Shown here piece by piece: positions 16,476-25,045 of a stretch of DNA of 64,000 nucleotides. Origin of the DNA: Anaerolineales bacterium (lineage in GTDB: Bacteria > Chloroflexota > Anaerolineae > JAAEKA01); assembly GCA_020634615.1 (NCBI GenBank), contig JACKBI010000013.1, forward strand, positions 1 through 64,000, read 5' to 3'. The number at the start of each line of letters is the position of its first letter. Within the stretch, counting starts at the first letter, position 1. A model generated the notes under the pieces. The model had not been told where the DNA came from. It was given only the letters and a program-made list of their open reading frames with translations, and did not search any database. A program made the translations under genes and the position numbers.

Positions 16476-17348
16476 ATGGCGCAAGAACTGGAGATCCGCA
16501 GCATGACGCGCCCGGAGGTCGATGAGCTGGTGGGCTGGGCAGCAAGCGAGGGTTGGAATCCCGGCCTGCACGACGCTGAGCTGTTCTGGGCGACCGATCC
16601 GGAGGCGTTCATCGCCGCGGAATTGAACGGCGAACTGGTCGGCGGTGGGGCGATCACCTCCTACGGCGGCGAGTTCGGCTTCATGGGCCTGTTCATCGTC
16701 CGGCCTGAGTTCCGCGGCCGCGGCCTGGGCGATGCGCTGTGGCACGCCCGCCGCCAGCGTTTGCTGGACCGGTTGCAGCCCGGCGCAAGCATTGGCATGG
16801 ACGGCGTCTTCGACATGCAGCATTACTACGCCAAGGGTGGTTTCGTGTTCTCGCATCGCAACATGCGTTTCCGCGCTGAGATCGCCCAACCACCCGCGAC
16901 GTCGCCGGACGAGGAGGAAAACATTGTCCCGCTGGCCGGCGTGCCCTTCGACCAGGTGCTGGCATACGACCGCACCTGTTTCCCTGCGCCGCGTCCAGAC
17001 TTCCTCCAGGGCTGGATCGCGCAGCCCGATGCGCTGGCGTTGGGCTATCAACGCGACGGCAGGCTGAGCGGATACGGCGTGGTGCGGCGCTGTGGTCAAG
17101 GCTGCAAGGTCGGTCCGCTGTTCGCCGACGACGGCGAGGCGGCTGAGGCGTTGTATGCACGGCTGGCGGGGTTCGCCGCGGGCGGGCCGCTGTTTCTCGA
17201 CGCGCCGGAGAACAACCCTGCCGCCATGGCGCTCGTCCAGAGGCACGGCATGGTCGAGGTCTTTGGCTGTGCCCGTATGTATCTGGGCAAGCCGCCCGCG
17301 GTCGCGCACGAGCGCATCTTCGGCGTGACCACCTTCGAGCTGGGTTGA
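16476..17348 (+). CDS. Two-domain GNAT acetyltransferase (YitH type)
   Basis: A 290-aa protein with an N-terminal GNAT domain (LEIRSMTRPEVDELVGWAAS; LFIVRPEFRGRGLGDALWHA with the acetyl-CoA loop RGRGLG) and a second Acetyltransf_18-like domain (YGVVRRCGQGCKVGPLFADD; FLDAPENNPAAMALVQRHGM). The layout is that of YitH-like enzymes. It starts 47 bases after the VOC stop, and its own stop overlaps the next start (TGATG), so it is coupled to the deacetylase gene. Confidence 0.88.
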   Translation: MAQELEIRSMTRPEVDELVGWAASEGWNPGLHDAELFWATDPEAFIAAELNGELVGGGAITSYGGEFGFMGLFIVRPEFRGRGLGDALWHARRQRLLDRLQPGASIGMDGVFDMQHYYAKGGFVFSHRNMRFRAEIAQPPATSPDEEENIVPLAGVPFDQVLAYDRTCFPAPRPDFLQGWIAQPDALALGYQRDGRLSGYGVVRRCGQGCKVGPLFADDGEAAEALYARLAGFAAGGPLFLDAPENNPAAMALVQRHGMVEVFGCARMYLGKPPAVAHERIFGVTTFELG

Positions 17349-18241
17349 TGGTTGAGCGGGATCTGCTCGGCTACGGCAGCCGGCCACCCAATCCGCGCTG
17401 GCCAGGCGGCGCGCGGGTGGCGGTGCAGTTCGTGCTAAACGTCGAAGAAGGCGGGGAGCGCAGCATCCTCAACGGCGATGCGCAGTCGGAAGATTACCTG
17501 CATGAGATGCCGGGCCGCCCGGCGCGCCTGGGCGAACGCGACTTGAGCGTCGAGGGGTTGTTCGAGTACGGCTCGCGGGCAGGGGTGTGGCGCATTTTGG
17601 AGCTGTTTCGCGAGCGCGGTCTGCCTCTGACAGCCTTCGCGGTCGGGCGAGCGCTGGAGCTGACGCCGGAGATCGGCCGGGCGCTCAGCGCGGCCGGCCA
17701 CGAGATCGCCGGCCACGGCTACCGCTGGATCGACTACCGCGCCGTCCCCGAAGAGGAAGAACGGCGTCACATCCGCCTCACCGTCGAAGTGATCGAGCGA
17801 ATCTGTGGCCGGCGCCCGGTCGGCTGGTACACCGGCAGAATCAGCCCGAACACGCGCCGCCTGGTGCGCGAGGAGGGCGGCTTTCTCTACACCTCCGACG
17901 CCTACAACGACGACCTGCCCTACTGGCTCGACAGGTCGCCGCCGCAACTGGTGATCCCCTACACGCTGGTCAACAATGACGCCCGCTATCTGCTGGCAAA
18001 CGGGTTTTCCTCCGGCGCTGATTTCCTTCAATTGCTAAAGGATGCGTTCGACATGCTGTGGCACGAGGGCGCGCGCCAGCCCAAGATGATGAGCGTCGGC
18101 CTGCACCCTCGCATCAGCGGCCAGCCGGCCCGCGCGATGGCGTTGGCACGTTTCCTCGACTTCGTGCAAGAGCGCGACGCAGTGTGGATATGCCGGCGAG
18201 AGGACGTCGCCCGGCACTGGATGCGTGAACATCCGGCGTGA
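17348..18241 (+). CDS. puuE: Polysaccharide deacetylase-like allantoinase
   Basis: A 297-aa protein of the PuuE branch of the polysaccharide deacetylase superfamily (metal-independent allantoinase and relatives). Signatures are RDLLGYGSRPPNPRWPGGAR, VQFVLNVEEGGERSILNGD, FEYGSRAGVWRILELFRERG, and AGHEIAGHGYRWIDYR. Length is normal. PuuE opens the allantoin ring in purine catabolism, but no other ureide genes are nearby, so a related amidohydrolase role is also possible. It overlaps the upstream GNAT gene. Confidence 0.85.
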   Translation: MVERDLLGYGSRPPNPRWPGGARVAVQFVLNVEEGGERSILNGDAQSEDYLHEMPGRPARLGERDLSVEGLFEYGSRAGVWRILELFRERGLPLTAFAVGRALELTPEIGRALSAAGHEIAGHGYRWIDYRAVPEEEERRHIRLTVEVIERICGRRPVGWYTGRISPNTRRLVREEGGFLYTSDAYNDDLPYWLDRSPPQLVIPYTLVNNDARYLLANGFSSGADFLQLLKDAFDMLWHEGARQPKMMSVGLHPRISGQPARAMALARFLDFVQERDAVWICRREDVARHWMREHPA

Positions 18242-18318
18242 GAAGCCCGGGATCAGCGAAAAATCGTGATTGAACGTTCATAGATTTGGTGTAGCTATTC
18301 AGGCTATCACGGAGCGCC

Positions 18319-18405
18319 AGACTTCGGAAGTCGCCGCAGCAAAGTGGAAGCATCTCTCACCGCGTTGGGTTAGTTGTTACGTAGAACCGGCGACTTCCGA
18401 AGTCT
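18319..18405. repeat. 87-bp palindromic element, copy B
   Basis: AGACTTCGGAAGTCGCCG (18319-18336) and its exact reverse complement (18388-18405) enclose 51 bases unrelated to copy A. GAAC precedes the right arm and GCAG follows the left arm, as in copy D. Confidence 0.85.
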
Positions 18406-18460
18406 AAGGCTGAAAAGTTACGACTTGGTGTATAATCGGGGAACCTTGGCGGTATTTGCA

Positions 18461-19075
18461 ATGTCATCCGGCGACCTGGACGTACAGTTGACCCGCTTTA
18501 TCGGACGCGAGCGCGAGCTGGCAGAGGTGCGCCAGTTGGTCGCCGCGTCGCGCCTGATAACGTTGACCGGCGCCGGCGGCTGTGGCAAGACGCGCCTTGC
18601 CTTACAGGTGGCCGACATGATGCGCAGTCAGTTTGCAGACGGGGTTGCAGCAGTCGATCTGACCTTCATGATTGCGGGCGAAGCCGCTGTTCCAATCACA
18701 ATCAGAGTGGCCGCCATCCTCCAATGGTTCATCGCTGTTGGCCTGGGCGTTTTCTGCATGCCGGCCATTCGCAACCTGATGGCCGGCCGCCCAATCCCGA
18801 TGGTCATGGGATTTCCAGCCTACGGGCGCGGGCCCTTCGAGCGCGCCGGCATGCCGACGACCGTTTCGCTGCTGGCTGCCTTCCTCCTTGTCTGTGTGCT
18901 GGAGGCCGTTGCAGGAGTTCTGCTTTGGGGCGGCCACAGAACCGGTGGCGTTCTGTCACTGGTGCTGCTTCCGGCGGGCGCGATTTTCTGGTGGGGATTT
19001 GCCCTGCCAATCCCACCAATTTTCGCCACGATTTGGACGATTCTGATTCTGCTCAACTGGGAGGCTTTCCGATAG
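18461..19075 (+). CDS. Chimeric ORF: STAND ATPase N-terminus fused to membrane protein
   Basis: Residues 1-67 look like the beginning of an AfsR/LuxR-type STAND regulator (TRFIGRERELAEVRQLVAAS; Walker A GAGGCGKTR). At about residue 70 (ATG at 18668) the sequence changes abruptly to a 135-aa membrane protein with four hydrophobic segments (VAAILQWFIAVGLGVFCMPA; IFWWGFALPIPPIFATIWTI). The frame is continuous across the joint. Either a truncated regulator runs by chance into an intact membrane-protein gene, or a real fusion is made. A related membrane-protein end, now frameshifted, is at 24346. A TATAAT lies 25 bases before the ATG. Confidence 0.65.
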   Translation: MSSGDLDVQLTRFIGRERELAEVRQLVAASRLITLTGAGGCGKTRLALQVADMMRSQFADGVAAVDLTFMIAGEAAVPITIRVAAILQWFIAVGLGVFCMPAIRNLMAGRPIPMVMGFPAYGRGPFERAGMPTTVSLLAAFLLVCVLEAVAGVLLWGGHRTGGVLSLVLLPAGAIFWWGFALPIPPIFATIWTILILLNWEAFR

Positions 19076-19103
19076 ACATATCGACGAGCGATGCCCGCGC
19101 GCA

Positions 19104-19132
19104 TTGCCAGGTTGACTACGAGTGGCTATAAT
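19104..19132 (+). promoter_or_regulatory. Sigma-70-type promoter for the second MalT-like regulator
   Basis: TTGCCA, 17 bp, TATAAT; leaves a 5' leader of about 110 bases before the regulator ATG. Confidence 0.6.
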
Positions 19133-19250
19133 CAAGCAGCCAACACAATTCTTTGGGCATGTGTACGCCGATTTCACGGCAAATAAGATTTCATACCTGC
19201 TCTGTCTCATTGGCGTCGCGTAGCATGAATTTCCCTCTCTTGTTTGATCA

Positions 19251-22016
19251 ATGTCCATACCAATTCTGGCAACTAAGCTCTTTCTTCCTCCACCGCGACG
19301 TAACGTTGTCCATCGCGCCCGTCTGCTCGAACGACTGAACAAGAATCTACGCCCAAACCAAGGTTTTAGATCCAGGCTTACGCTGATTTCCGCTCCTGCT
19401 GGCTTTGGGAAAAGTACGCTGGTCAGCGAGTGGATTGTAGGCTGCAAGCGGCCGACCGCCTGGCTATCGCTGGACAAAGAGGATCACCAACCCACGCAGT
19501 TTCTGGCTTACCTCGTTGCTGCATTGCAGACAATTGCGCCGCAGATTGGACAGGGGGTGGTGGAGATACTCCGATCCCCGCCCTTGCCACCTATCGAATC
19601 GATTTTCACGGCGCTGCTCAATGAAATCAACCTCCTCCCGCACGATTTGATCCTCGTATTCGATGATTATGATCTGGTGGACAACCAACGGATTGACCAC
19701 GCCATCGCCTTTCTGGTCGATCACCTGCCACCACAGATGCATCTGGTGATCGCCACCCGGGAGGATCCGCATCTGCCCCTGGCCCGCTTACGCGCCCGCG
19801 GACAGTTGACCGAGCTGCGCGCCGCCGATTTGCGCTTTATCCCCGCCGAAGCCACCGAATTCGTCAATCAAGTGATGGGCCTGGGCCTCTCGGCGGAACA
19901 TATCGCCGCGCTGGAAGACCGCACGGAGGGCTGGATCGCCGGCCTACAGTTAGCTACGCTGTCCCTGCAGGGCCATCAGGATGTGCCGGGGTTCGTCCGG
20001 GCCTTCGCCGGAGACCACCGGTACATCGTGGACTATCTGGTCGAAGAGGTCCTGCAGCGTCAGCCTGAGCCTGTTCGCAGCTTTCTGCTCCAAACGGCCA
20101 TTCTCGACCGCTTCAATGGCCCGCTGTGCGATGCAGTGACCGGCTATCCAAGGAGCAGCGCTCGCCTGGAAGCCCTGGAGCGAGGCAATTTCTTTATGGT
20201 GCCTCTGGATGACAGACGCCACTGGTATCGCTATCACCACCTCTTTGCCGAAGTACTCTCTGCGCATCTGATGGCGGAGCATCCCGATCAAGTACCTGTT
20301 CTGCATCAACGAGCGAGCGAGTGGTTCGAGCAGAACGGTTCGGAAACCGATGCGATCCGCCACGCGCTGGCTGCTGAAACTTTCGAGCGAGCGGCGGACC
20401 TGATCGAACGGGCGTTGCCGGCAATGCGCCGGAGCAGACAAGATACCACGACGCTTGGCTGGTTCCGGGCGCTCCCCAACGAACTGTTCCACTACAGGCC
20501 CGTGCTCAGCGCCCAATATGGCTTCACGCTTCTGGGTAGCGGTGAAATCGAGGGCGTTGAGGCCCGGTTGCGAGATGCCGAACGATGGTTGGACACGATG
20601 CCAGACACGAACGAGTGGCCGGCTGCCTCACCTGCCGAGATGGTCGTCGTGGATGAAGAGGAGTTTCGCCGTCTACCCGGCTCGATAGCCATGCATCGGG
20701 CCGGACTAGCCCTGGTTCGGGGCGATATACCAGAAACCGTGACATACGTCCGGCGGGCGCTCGAACTCGCACCTGTTGACGACCATTTCCGGCGCGGCGG
20801 AGCAATGGCGCTCCTGGGACTCGCATATTGGGCGAGCGGGGATCTCGAGGCAGCCCATCGATCGTATGCCGAAGGCATGGCCGAGTTGCAGCAGGCCGGA
20901 AACCTCTATGACACGATCAATGGCACAATCACCCTGGCCGCCATGCGCCATGCGCAAGGTCGTCTCCGCGAGGCAATGCGCACCTATGAGCGGGGATTCC
21001 AGTTTGCGATGGAGCAGGGCGAAACTACGCTGGCGGTGTGGGGAACCGCAGACCTCCACGTGGGGATGAGCACGCTCTACCGCGAGCAGAACGATTTACG
21101 TGCCGCCATAGAGAACCTGCTGCGAAGCAAGGAGTTGGGCGAGCACACTGGTCTACCGCGGGATCGGTATCGCTGGCGCGTGGCGATGGCTCGGATACGG
21201 GAGGCCGAGGGAGATCTGGACGGCGCTCTCGACCTGCTCTACGAGGCAGAGCGTCTCTATGTGAATGCCTTCTCCCCCAATGTGCGTCCCATAGCGGCGT
21301 CGAGGATACGGATGTGGCTCGCCCAGGGACGGCTGGTTGAAGCCATCGACTGGGTGCGTGACCGCGGACTGTCTGTTGAGGACGATCTCAGCTACCTGCG
21401 CGAGTTTGAGCACATTACCCTGACGAGGGTGCTGTTCGCTCGATATCAGAGCGACCGGGCAGACCACTCCATTCGTGAGGCAATGGGACTGCTGCAGCGC
21501 CTCCAGAAAGCAGCAGAAGAAGGGGAACGGACCGGGAGTATCATCGAAATTCTGGTCATGCAGGCGCTCGGCTACCAGGTGCAAGGCGACATCGCTGCTG
21601 CCCTTGCGTCGCTGCAGCAGGCCATGAAGCTGGCCGAGCCGGAGGGCTACGTCCGCATGTTTGTGGACGAAGGCCCACCCATGGCGCAACTGCTGCGTGA
21701 AGCTGCCGCGCGCGGGATCATGCCAGGCTATACCGGCAAGCTGTTGGCAGCATTTGACGTTGAGCCACCGAGGAACGCAGGCGCATCACTGCTCCCCACC
21801 GCACCCGCTGCGCAGCCCCTCGTCGAGTCGCTAAGCCAGCGCGAGCTCGAAGTTCTCCGGTTGTTCGAGACCGAGCTTTCTGGGCCGGAAATTGCCGATC
21901 AGCTCGTGATTGCCTTGAGCACCCTGCGCACGCACACCAAGGGTATCTTCGGTAAACTAAACGTCACCAATCGCCGGTCGGCCGTCAAGCGAGCAACCGA
22001 GCTGGACCTGATTTAG
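19251..22016 (+). CDS. MalT-like LuxR-family ATPase transcriptional regulator
   Basis: A 921-aa paralogue of the protein at 351. It has Walker A SAPAGFGKSTLV (near residue 49), Walker B LILVFDDYDLVD, a long TPR-like helical region, and a C-terminal LuxR helix-turn-helix (LSQRELEVLRLFETELSGPE...). It diverges from canonical LuxR in the recognition helix (STLRTHTKGIFGKL). Inducer unknown. Downstream are a GHLD small protein and a membrane protein, the same order as in the first cassette, which suggests that the regulator controls them. Confidence 0.93.
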   Translation: MSIPILATKLFLPPPRRNVVHRARLLERLNKNLRPNQGFRSRLTLISAPAGFGKSTLVSEWIVGCKRPTAWLSLDKEDHQPTQFLAYLVAALQTIAPQIGQGVVEILRSPPLPPIESIFTALLNEINLLPHDLILVFDDYDLVDNQRIDHAIAFLVDHLPPQMHLVIATREDPHLPLARLRARGQLTELRAADLRFIPAEATEFVNQVMGLGLSAEHIAALEDRTEGWIAGLQLATLSLQGHQDVPGFVRAFAGDHRYIVDYLVEEVLQRQPEPVRSFLLQTAILDRFNGPLCDAVTGYPRSSARLEALERGNFFMVPLDDRRHWYRYHHLFAEVLSAHLMAEHPDQVPVLHQRASEWFEQNGSETDAIRHALAAETFERAADLIERALPAMRRSRQDTTTLGWFRALPNELFHYRPVLSAQYGFTLLGSGEIEGVEARLRDAERWLDTMPDTNEWPAASPAEMVVVDEEEFRRLPGSIAMHRAGLALVRGDIPETVTYVRRALELAPVDDHFRRGGAMALLGLAYWASGDLEAAHRSYAEGMAELQQAGNLYDTINGTITLAAMRHAQGRLREAMRTYERGFQFAMEQGETTLAVWGTADLHVGMSTLYREQNDLRAAIENLLRSKELGEHTGLPRDRYRWRVAMARIREAEGDLDGALDLLYEAERLYVNAFSPNVRPIAASRIRMWLAQGRLVEAIDWVRDRGLSVEDDLSYLREFEHITLTRVLFARYQSDRADHSIREAMGLLQRLQKAAEEGERTGSIIEILVMQALGYQVQGDIAAALASLQQAMKLAEPEGYVRMFVDEGPPMAQLLREAAARGIMPGYTGKLLAAFDVEPPRNAGASLLPTAPAAQPLVESLSQRELEVLRLFETELSGPEIADQLVIALSTLRTHTKGIFGKLNVTNRRSAVKRATELDLI

Positions 22017-22119
22017 CCACTCAACCGCGCGACCCGGCACCAACCTGGCCCTGTCACGTAAACCTGCACTTCATGGCAGGCGTGGTGGGGCTTTTGATTC
22101 CCCGGTATCCTCCCTCACA

Positions 22120-22148
22120 TATCCCCACATCTATCCCCACATCTGGGG
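22120..22148. promoter_or_regulatory. Tandem TATCCCCACATC repeats, candidate operator
   Basis: TATCCCCACATC occurs twice back to back (22120-22131, 22132-22143) followed by an inverted TGGGG. On the other strand the unit contains GGGGAT, similar to the core of the E. coli MalT box (GGGGATGAGG; established for MalT). It lies between the second regulator and the GHLD gene. Binding is inferred. Confidence 0.4.
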
Positions 22149-22233
22149 AAGACACCTCCCTGAAAGTTTGGTACATTGTAATCATAGGAAGCAACAAAAT
22201 CTACGACGTAGCGATTTATCCATAAGGAGGAAA

Positions 22234-22494
22234 ATGTGCGACACGCAGAATGATGAAACTTACGGATCAACTGATAATCGTGGCAGGCCCAGACTCTACG
22301 AGATTCGCATCGAGGGACACCTTGATCACCGATGGGCTGGCTGGTTTGAAGGCCTGACCTTCGCGCTGGAAGACAACGGCGATACCCTGTTGACAGGCCC
22401 GGTGGTCGATCAGGCCGCATTGCATGGCTTGCTCAGGAATGTGCGTGATTTGGGAATGCCCTTAGTCTCGGTGAGGCGCGTCAGGCCCAGGTAG
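22234..22494 (+). CDS. Small conserved GHLD/DQAALHG protein, copy 2
   Basis: An 86-aa protein, homologous to the one at 3244 and with a longer polar N-terminus. It shares IEGHLDHRWAGWFEGL, a GDTLLTGPVVDQAALHG core and a strand LVSVRRV at the end. A near-perfect AAGGAGGAAA site before the ATG sets the start; upstream in-frame codons lack one. The sequence is compact, likely alpha/beta, with no signal peptide. Its fixed position between a MalT-like regulator and a membrane protein is the main clue to its role. Confidence 0.85.
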   Translation: MCDTQNDETYGSTDNRGRPRLYEIRIEGHLDHRWAGWFEGLTFALEDNGDTLLTGPVVDQAALHGLLRNVRDLGMPLVSVRRVRPR

Positions 22495-22553
22495 GCCGAT
22501 GCGTAAAGTCTCAAGCACGGAGTTGAGTCAAGCTAGAGCAAGGAGAAGTAACA

Positions 22554-22631
22554 ATGGCTACCAACGAACGAATGAGTTCGAACAAGCAGACCGCAACTAA
22601 TGAAAGGACAGAAACACATGACCGTCAATAG
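22554..22631 (+). CDS. Possible 25-aa leader peptide
   Basis: A start with a strong site (AAGGAGAAGTAACA) opens a 25-codon frame rich in Asn, Thr, Glu and Arg that ends inside the beginning of the next gene in another frame. It could be a translated leader that couples to the membrane-protein gene, or a chance ORF beside a displaced ribosome site. Confidence 0.3.
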   Translation: MATNERMSSNKQTATNERTETHDRQ

Positions 22632-23391
22632 CAAGACCACACTCAGTGCAGGAGGCGAACTTGTGAGCACCAGCCGCCAGACCGCGATCAAAGAGAGCAA
22701 GATGAAGATAACAACCCAGAAAGTCAGCCGTTTGGCAGGCTTGTCTGCCATGTTGGCAGGGGTATGCTTCCTCGTGATTGGAATGTTCCATCCCGTGAAC
22801 GTTCTTTCCTCCGTCACCAGTGCCACCTGGGTAAACGTCCACATTGCTGCTACCGCCCTGGGCTTCTTTGGGCTGTTAGGCCTGGCGGGTCTCTACGCCA
22901 GGCAAGTGGAAGAGACTGGTTGGCTGGGTCTGGCCGGCTTCCTCCTGTTTGGCGCCTGGATGACGCTCGTGTGCGGCTTTTCCTTCGTGGAAGCATTTAT
23001 CCTGCCACGCCTGGCGACCCAGTACCCGCTGTTTGTGACAGGCATCATGGGGATGTTTAGCAGCATCCCCAGCCAGGTTGACCTCGGTGCCGTCCCAACT
23101 CTGTGGCTTATTCAGGGTCCCCTGTATATCCTTGGACCCCTGCTGTTTGGCATCGCTACGTTCCGCGCCCGCGTCCTTCCTCGCTGGGCGGGCGCTGTGT
23201 TGATCCTCGGAGCCGTGTTGATCCCTGTCGGTGCAGTAGTTCCGCCCGCGATGCAGCCGAAGATCATGCTGCCGGTGGGACTGGCGATGGCATGGCTGGG
23301 ATACGCCCTCTTTTCCGAACGGCGAGCGTCAGCCCCGGCACCCGCACCTAGCGAGGCAAGCCCTCAGCTCAGCCAACCCGCAGCCGCCTAA
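22618..23391 (+). CDS. Multi-pass membrane protein of the regulator cassette
   Basis: A protein of 257 aa (or 229 from ATG 22702) with about seven hydrophobic segments: LAGLSAMLAGVCFLVIGMFH, VHIAATALGFFGLLGLAGLY, LFGAWMTLVCGFSFVEAFIL and a C-terminal Pro/Ala tail. Two starts fit: 22618 after AAAGGA, or 22702 giving a conventional MKITTQK start next to the first membrane segment. It occupies the same cassette position as the DUF4386 protein at 3541, and a perfect hairpin follows it. Function unknown. Confidence 0.7.
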   Translation: MTVNSKTTLSAGGELVSTSRQTAIKESKMKITTQKVSRLAGLSAMLAGVCFLVIGMFHPVNVLSSVTSATWVNVHIAATALGFFGLLGLAGLYARQVEETGWLGLAGFLLFGAWMTLVCGFSFVEAFILPRLATQYPLFVTGIMGMFSSIPSQVDLGAVPTLWLIQGPLYILGPLLFGIATFRARVLPRWAGAVLILGAVLIPVGAVVPPAMQPKIMLPVGLAMAWLGYALFSERRASAPAPAPSEASPQLSQPAAA

Positions 23392-23407
23392 GTTCGCTGG
23401 AGGCCAC

Positions 23408-23449
23408 ATTGAGAGGACAAGCGGTCGAATGGCCGCTTGTCCTCTCAAT
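23408..23449. terminator. 17-bp perfect hairpin after the membrane protein
   Basis: ATTGAGAGGACAAGCGG (23408-23424) pairs perfectly with 23433-23449 around an 8-base loop. No T-run follows. Its location mirrors the hairpin after the first cassette (4231-4268), although the sequences differ. Confidence 0.6.
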
Positions 23450-23568
23450 AGTCACCCTACCAATCACCACCGATGATGATGCTGATACCTCACCGACTGG
23501 CCCGCTATCATTCGGGACGCGCTATGAAACGCACATAGCGCTGCGTAAATCCGTCCAAGGAGCAGAAC

Positions 23569-24324
23569 ATGAAAACGAATGTCTACGATGAAGGCCATGC
23601 CCTCGGTGCGCCTAAGCCCACTAGGTCAGGGAAACCTGCGCCTCAGAAAGCCAAAGCGCCGGCAAGGAGTCGCCTGGCAGAGTGGCTCGTGATCGCCGCG
23701 CTGCTGGTGTTGAGTGCCATTCCGCTCGCCGGTGGCGCCTTCCGCCTGAAACAGCTAACCGGTGGCGCGGAAATCACGCCGGCCAATGCACGCTTTTTTG
23801 CGTCGCCCCTGCCCGTGGAACTGCATATCGTAAGCGCCAGCCTGTTTGCCATTCTGGGCGCTTTCCAGTTTGCATCCAGCTTCCGGCAGCGCAGGCCCGG
23901 TTGGCACCGCGCGGCCGGCCGGCTCCTGGTCCTATGTGGACTGCTGGTTGGATTTTCAGGTCTGTGGATGACCCTTTTCTATGCTCATCCAGTTGGTGAC
24001 GGTGATTTCCTTTCTGCATTGCGGCTCCTATTCGGGTCGGCCATGATCGTGTCCATCTGCCTCAGCTTGGCCGCGATCCGAAGCGGGAACGTGAAAAAGC
24101 ATCGCGCGTGGATGATGCGCGGCTATGCGATCGGACTGGCTGCAGGCACCCAGGCACTGATCTTAATGGCCGGAGAGATGGTTGCCGGCAAGCCGAGTGA
24201 GTTCAGCAGAGCGATGCTGATGGGCGCAGCCTGGATGATCAATCTCGCCGTGGCCGAGTGGGTTATACGTAAGCGCCCCGCCCGTCCATCCCGCACGAGA
24301 TCAGTTGTTTCGAGTCTTCAATGA
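23569..24324 (+). CDS. DUF2306-family membrane protein
   Basis: A 251-aa protein with a polar, basic N-terminus and about six membrane segments (VIAALLVLSAIPLAGGAFRL; LLVLCGLLVGFSGLWMTLF). The HxxxSxxFAxLGxxQF-like segment (ELHIVSASLFAILGAFQF), a nearby HRAAGR and KKHRAWMMRGYA are hallmarks of the DUF2306 family, suspected to bind heme or another cofactor. AAGGAG precedes the ATG. It lies between the hairpin of the second cassette and a gene remnant. Confidence 0.85.
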   Translation: MKTNVYDEGHALGAPKPTRSGKPAPQKAKAPARSRLAEWLVIAALLVLSAIPLAGGAFRLKQLTGGAEITPANARFFASPLPVELHIVSASLFAILGAFQFASSFRQRRPGWHRAAGRLLVLCGLLVGFSGLWMTLFYAHPVGDGDFLSALRLLFGSAMIVSICLSLAAIRSGNVKKHRAWMMRGYAIGLAAGTQALILMAGEMVAGKPSEFSRAMLMGAAWMINLAVAEWVIRKRPARPSRTRSVVSSLQ

Positions 24325-24345
24325 GCATGCATACTTCATCACGCA

Positions 24346-24483
24346 GCGACTATTTGGGCTTGTATTTGTCTGGTGGGGATTTGCCTACCCATCCCGCCCG
24401 GCTGCTCTCTGCTGTGGACTGTCCTGCTCATGGCAGAGCTTGTAGTGGGGACCAGCGCTCTGGCCCGCGCCGGGCGTGGATGA
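24346..24483 (+). pseudogene. Frameshifted end of a membrane-protein gene
   Basis: The bases TCTGGTGGGGATTTGCC and those after match the end of the membrane protein at 18668-19075 (FWWGFALPIPP... versus VWWGFAY then PIPPGCSLLWTVLLMAEL in the next frame). A one-base deletion near 24389 breaks the frame. The upstream two thirds are gone, replaced by the DUF2306 gene end. Confidence 0.65.
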
Positions 24484-24646
24484 CGGCTGTTCGCGTGGTT
24501 TGATCCACGCGATCGTGGTCCTGGTGGTCTGGCCCGCGTGCTGATCACCTCTTGCCTGTGCTTGACGGGGAAGTGGTGCGGTGATAAGATCGCCGCACCT
24601 GCACACGGTGTAGTCTCCGCCCCCCAAGCGAAAGGAGAGTCATCCC

Positions 24647-25018
24647 ATGGAACTCGGCGCGTTTTCAGTTAGTCTCGCCGTCAAGGATCTTCAGGCGTCA
24701 ATTGCCTTCTACGAGAAGCTCGGCTTTCAGGCCTATCATGGGGACGCATCCCAGAACTGGCTCATCATGAAGAATGGCGATCACATCATCGGCCTGTTTC
24801 AGGGCATGTTCGAGCACAATATTCTGACCTTCAACCCCGGCTGGGATCAGAACGCACAGGAACTGGCGACGTTTACAGACATCCGGGACATCCAGCGCTA
24901 CCTGAAAGCGCAGGGCGTGGACCTGGCCTATGAGGTCGATGAGACTACCACCGGGCAAGCAAGTCTCATGCTGGTCGATCCGGACGGTAACCAGATTCTG
25001 ATCGATCAGCATGTTTGA
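24647..25018 (+). CDS. VOC-family (glyoxalase-fold) protein, copy 2
   Basis: A 123-aa single VOC domain, close paralogue of 16057: SVSLAVKDLQASIAFYEKLG, FQGMFEHNILTFNPGWDQNA, DPDGNQILIDQHV. AAAGGAGAG precedes the ATG. The intact PARG-type gene follows after 27 bases; probably an operon. The ligand is unknown. Confidence 0.9.
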   Translation: MELGAFSVSLAVKDLQASIAFYEKLGFQAYHGDASQNWLIMKNGDHIIGLFQGMFEHNILTFNPGWDQNAQELATFTDIRDIQRYLKAQGVDLAYEVDETTTGQASLMLVDPDGNQILIDQHV

Positions 25019-25045
25019 CCAGGCGCGAAGGAGGAACCCAAGACG

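Noticed and set aside
24321..24503. A 60-codon frame after DUF2306
   Set aside because: The DNA is better explained as a frameshifted remnant of the membrane protein at 18668.
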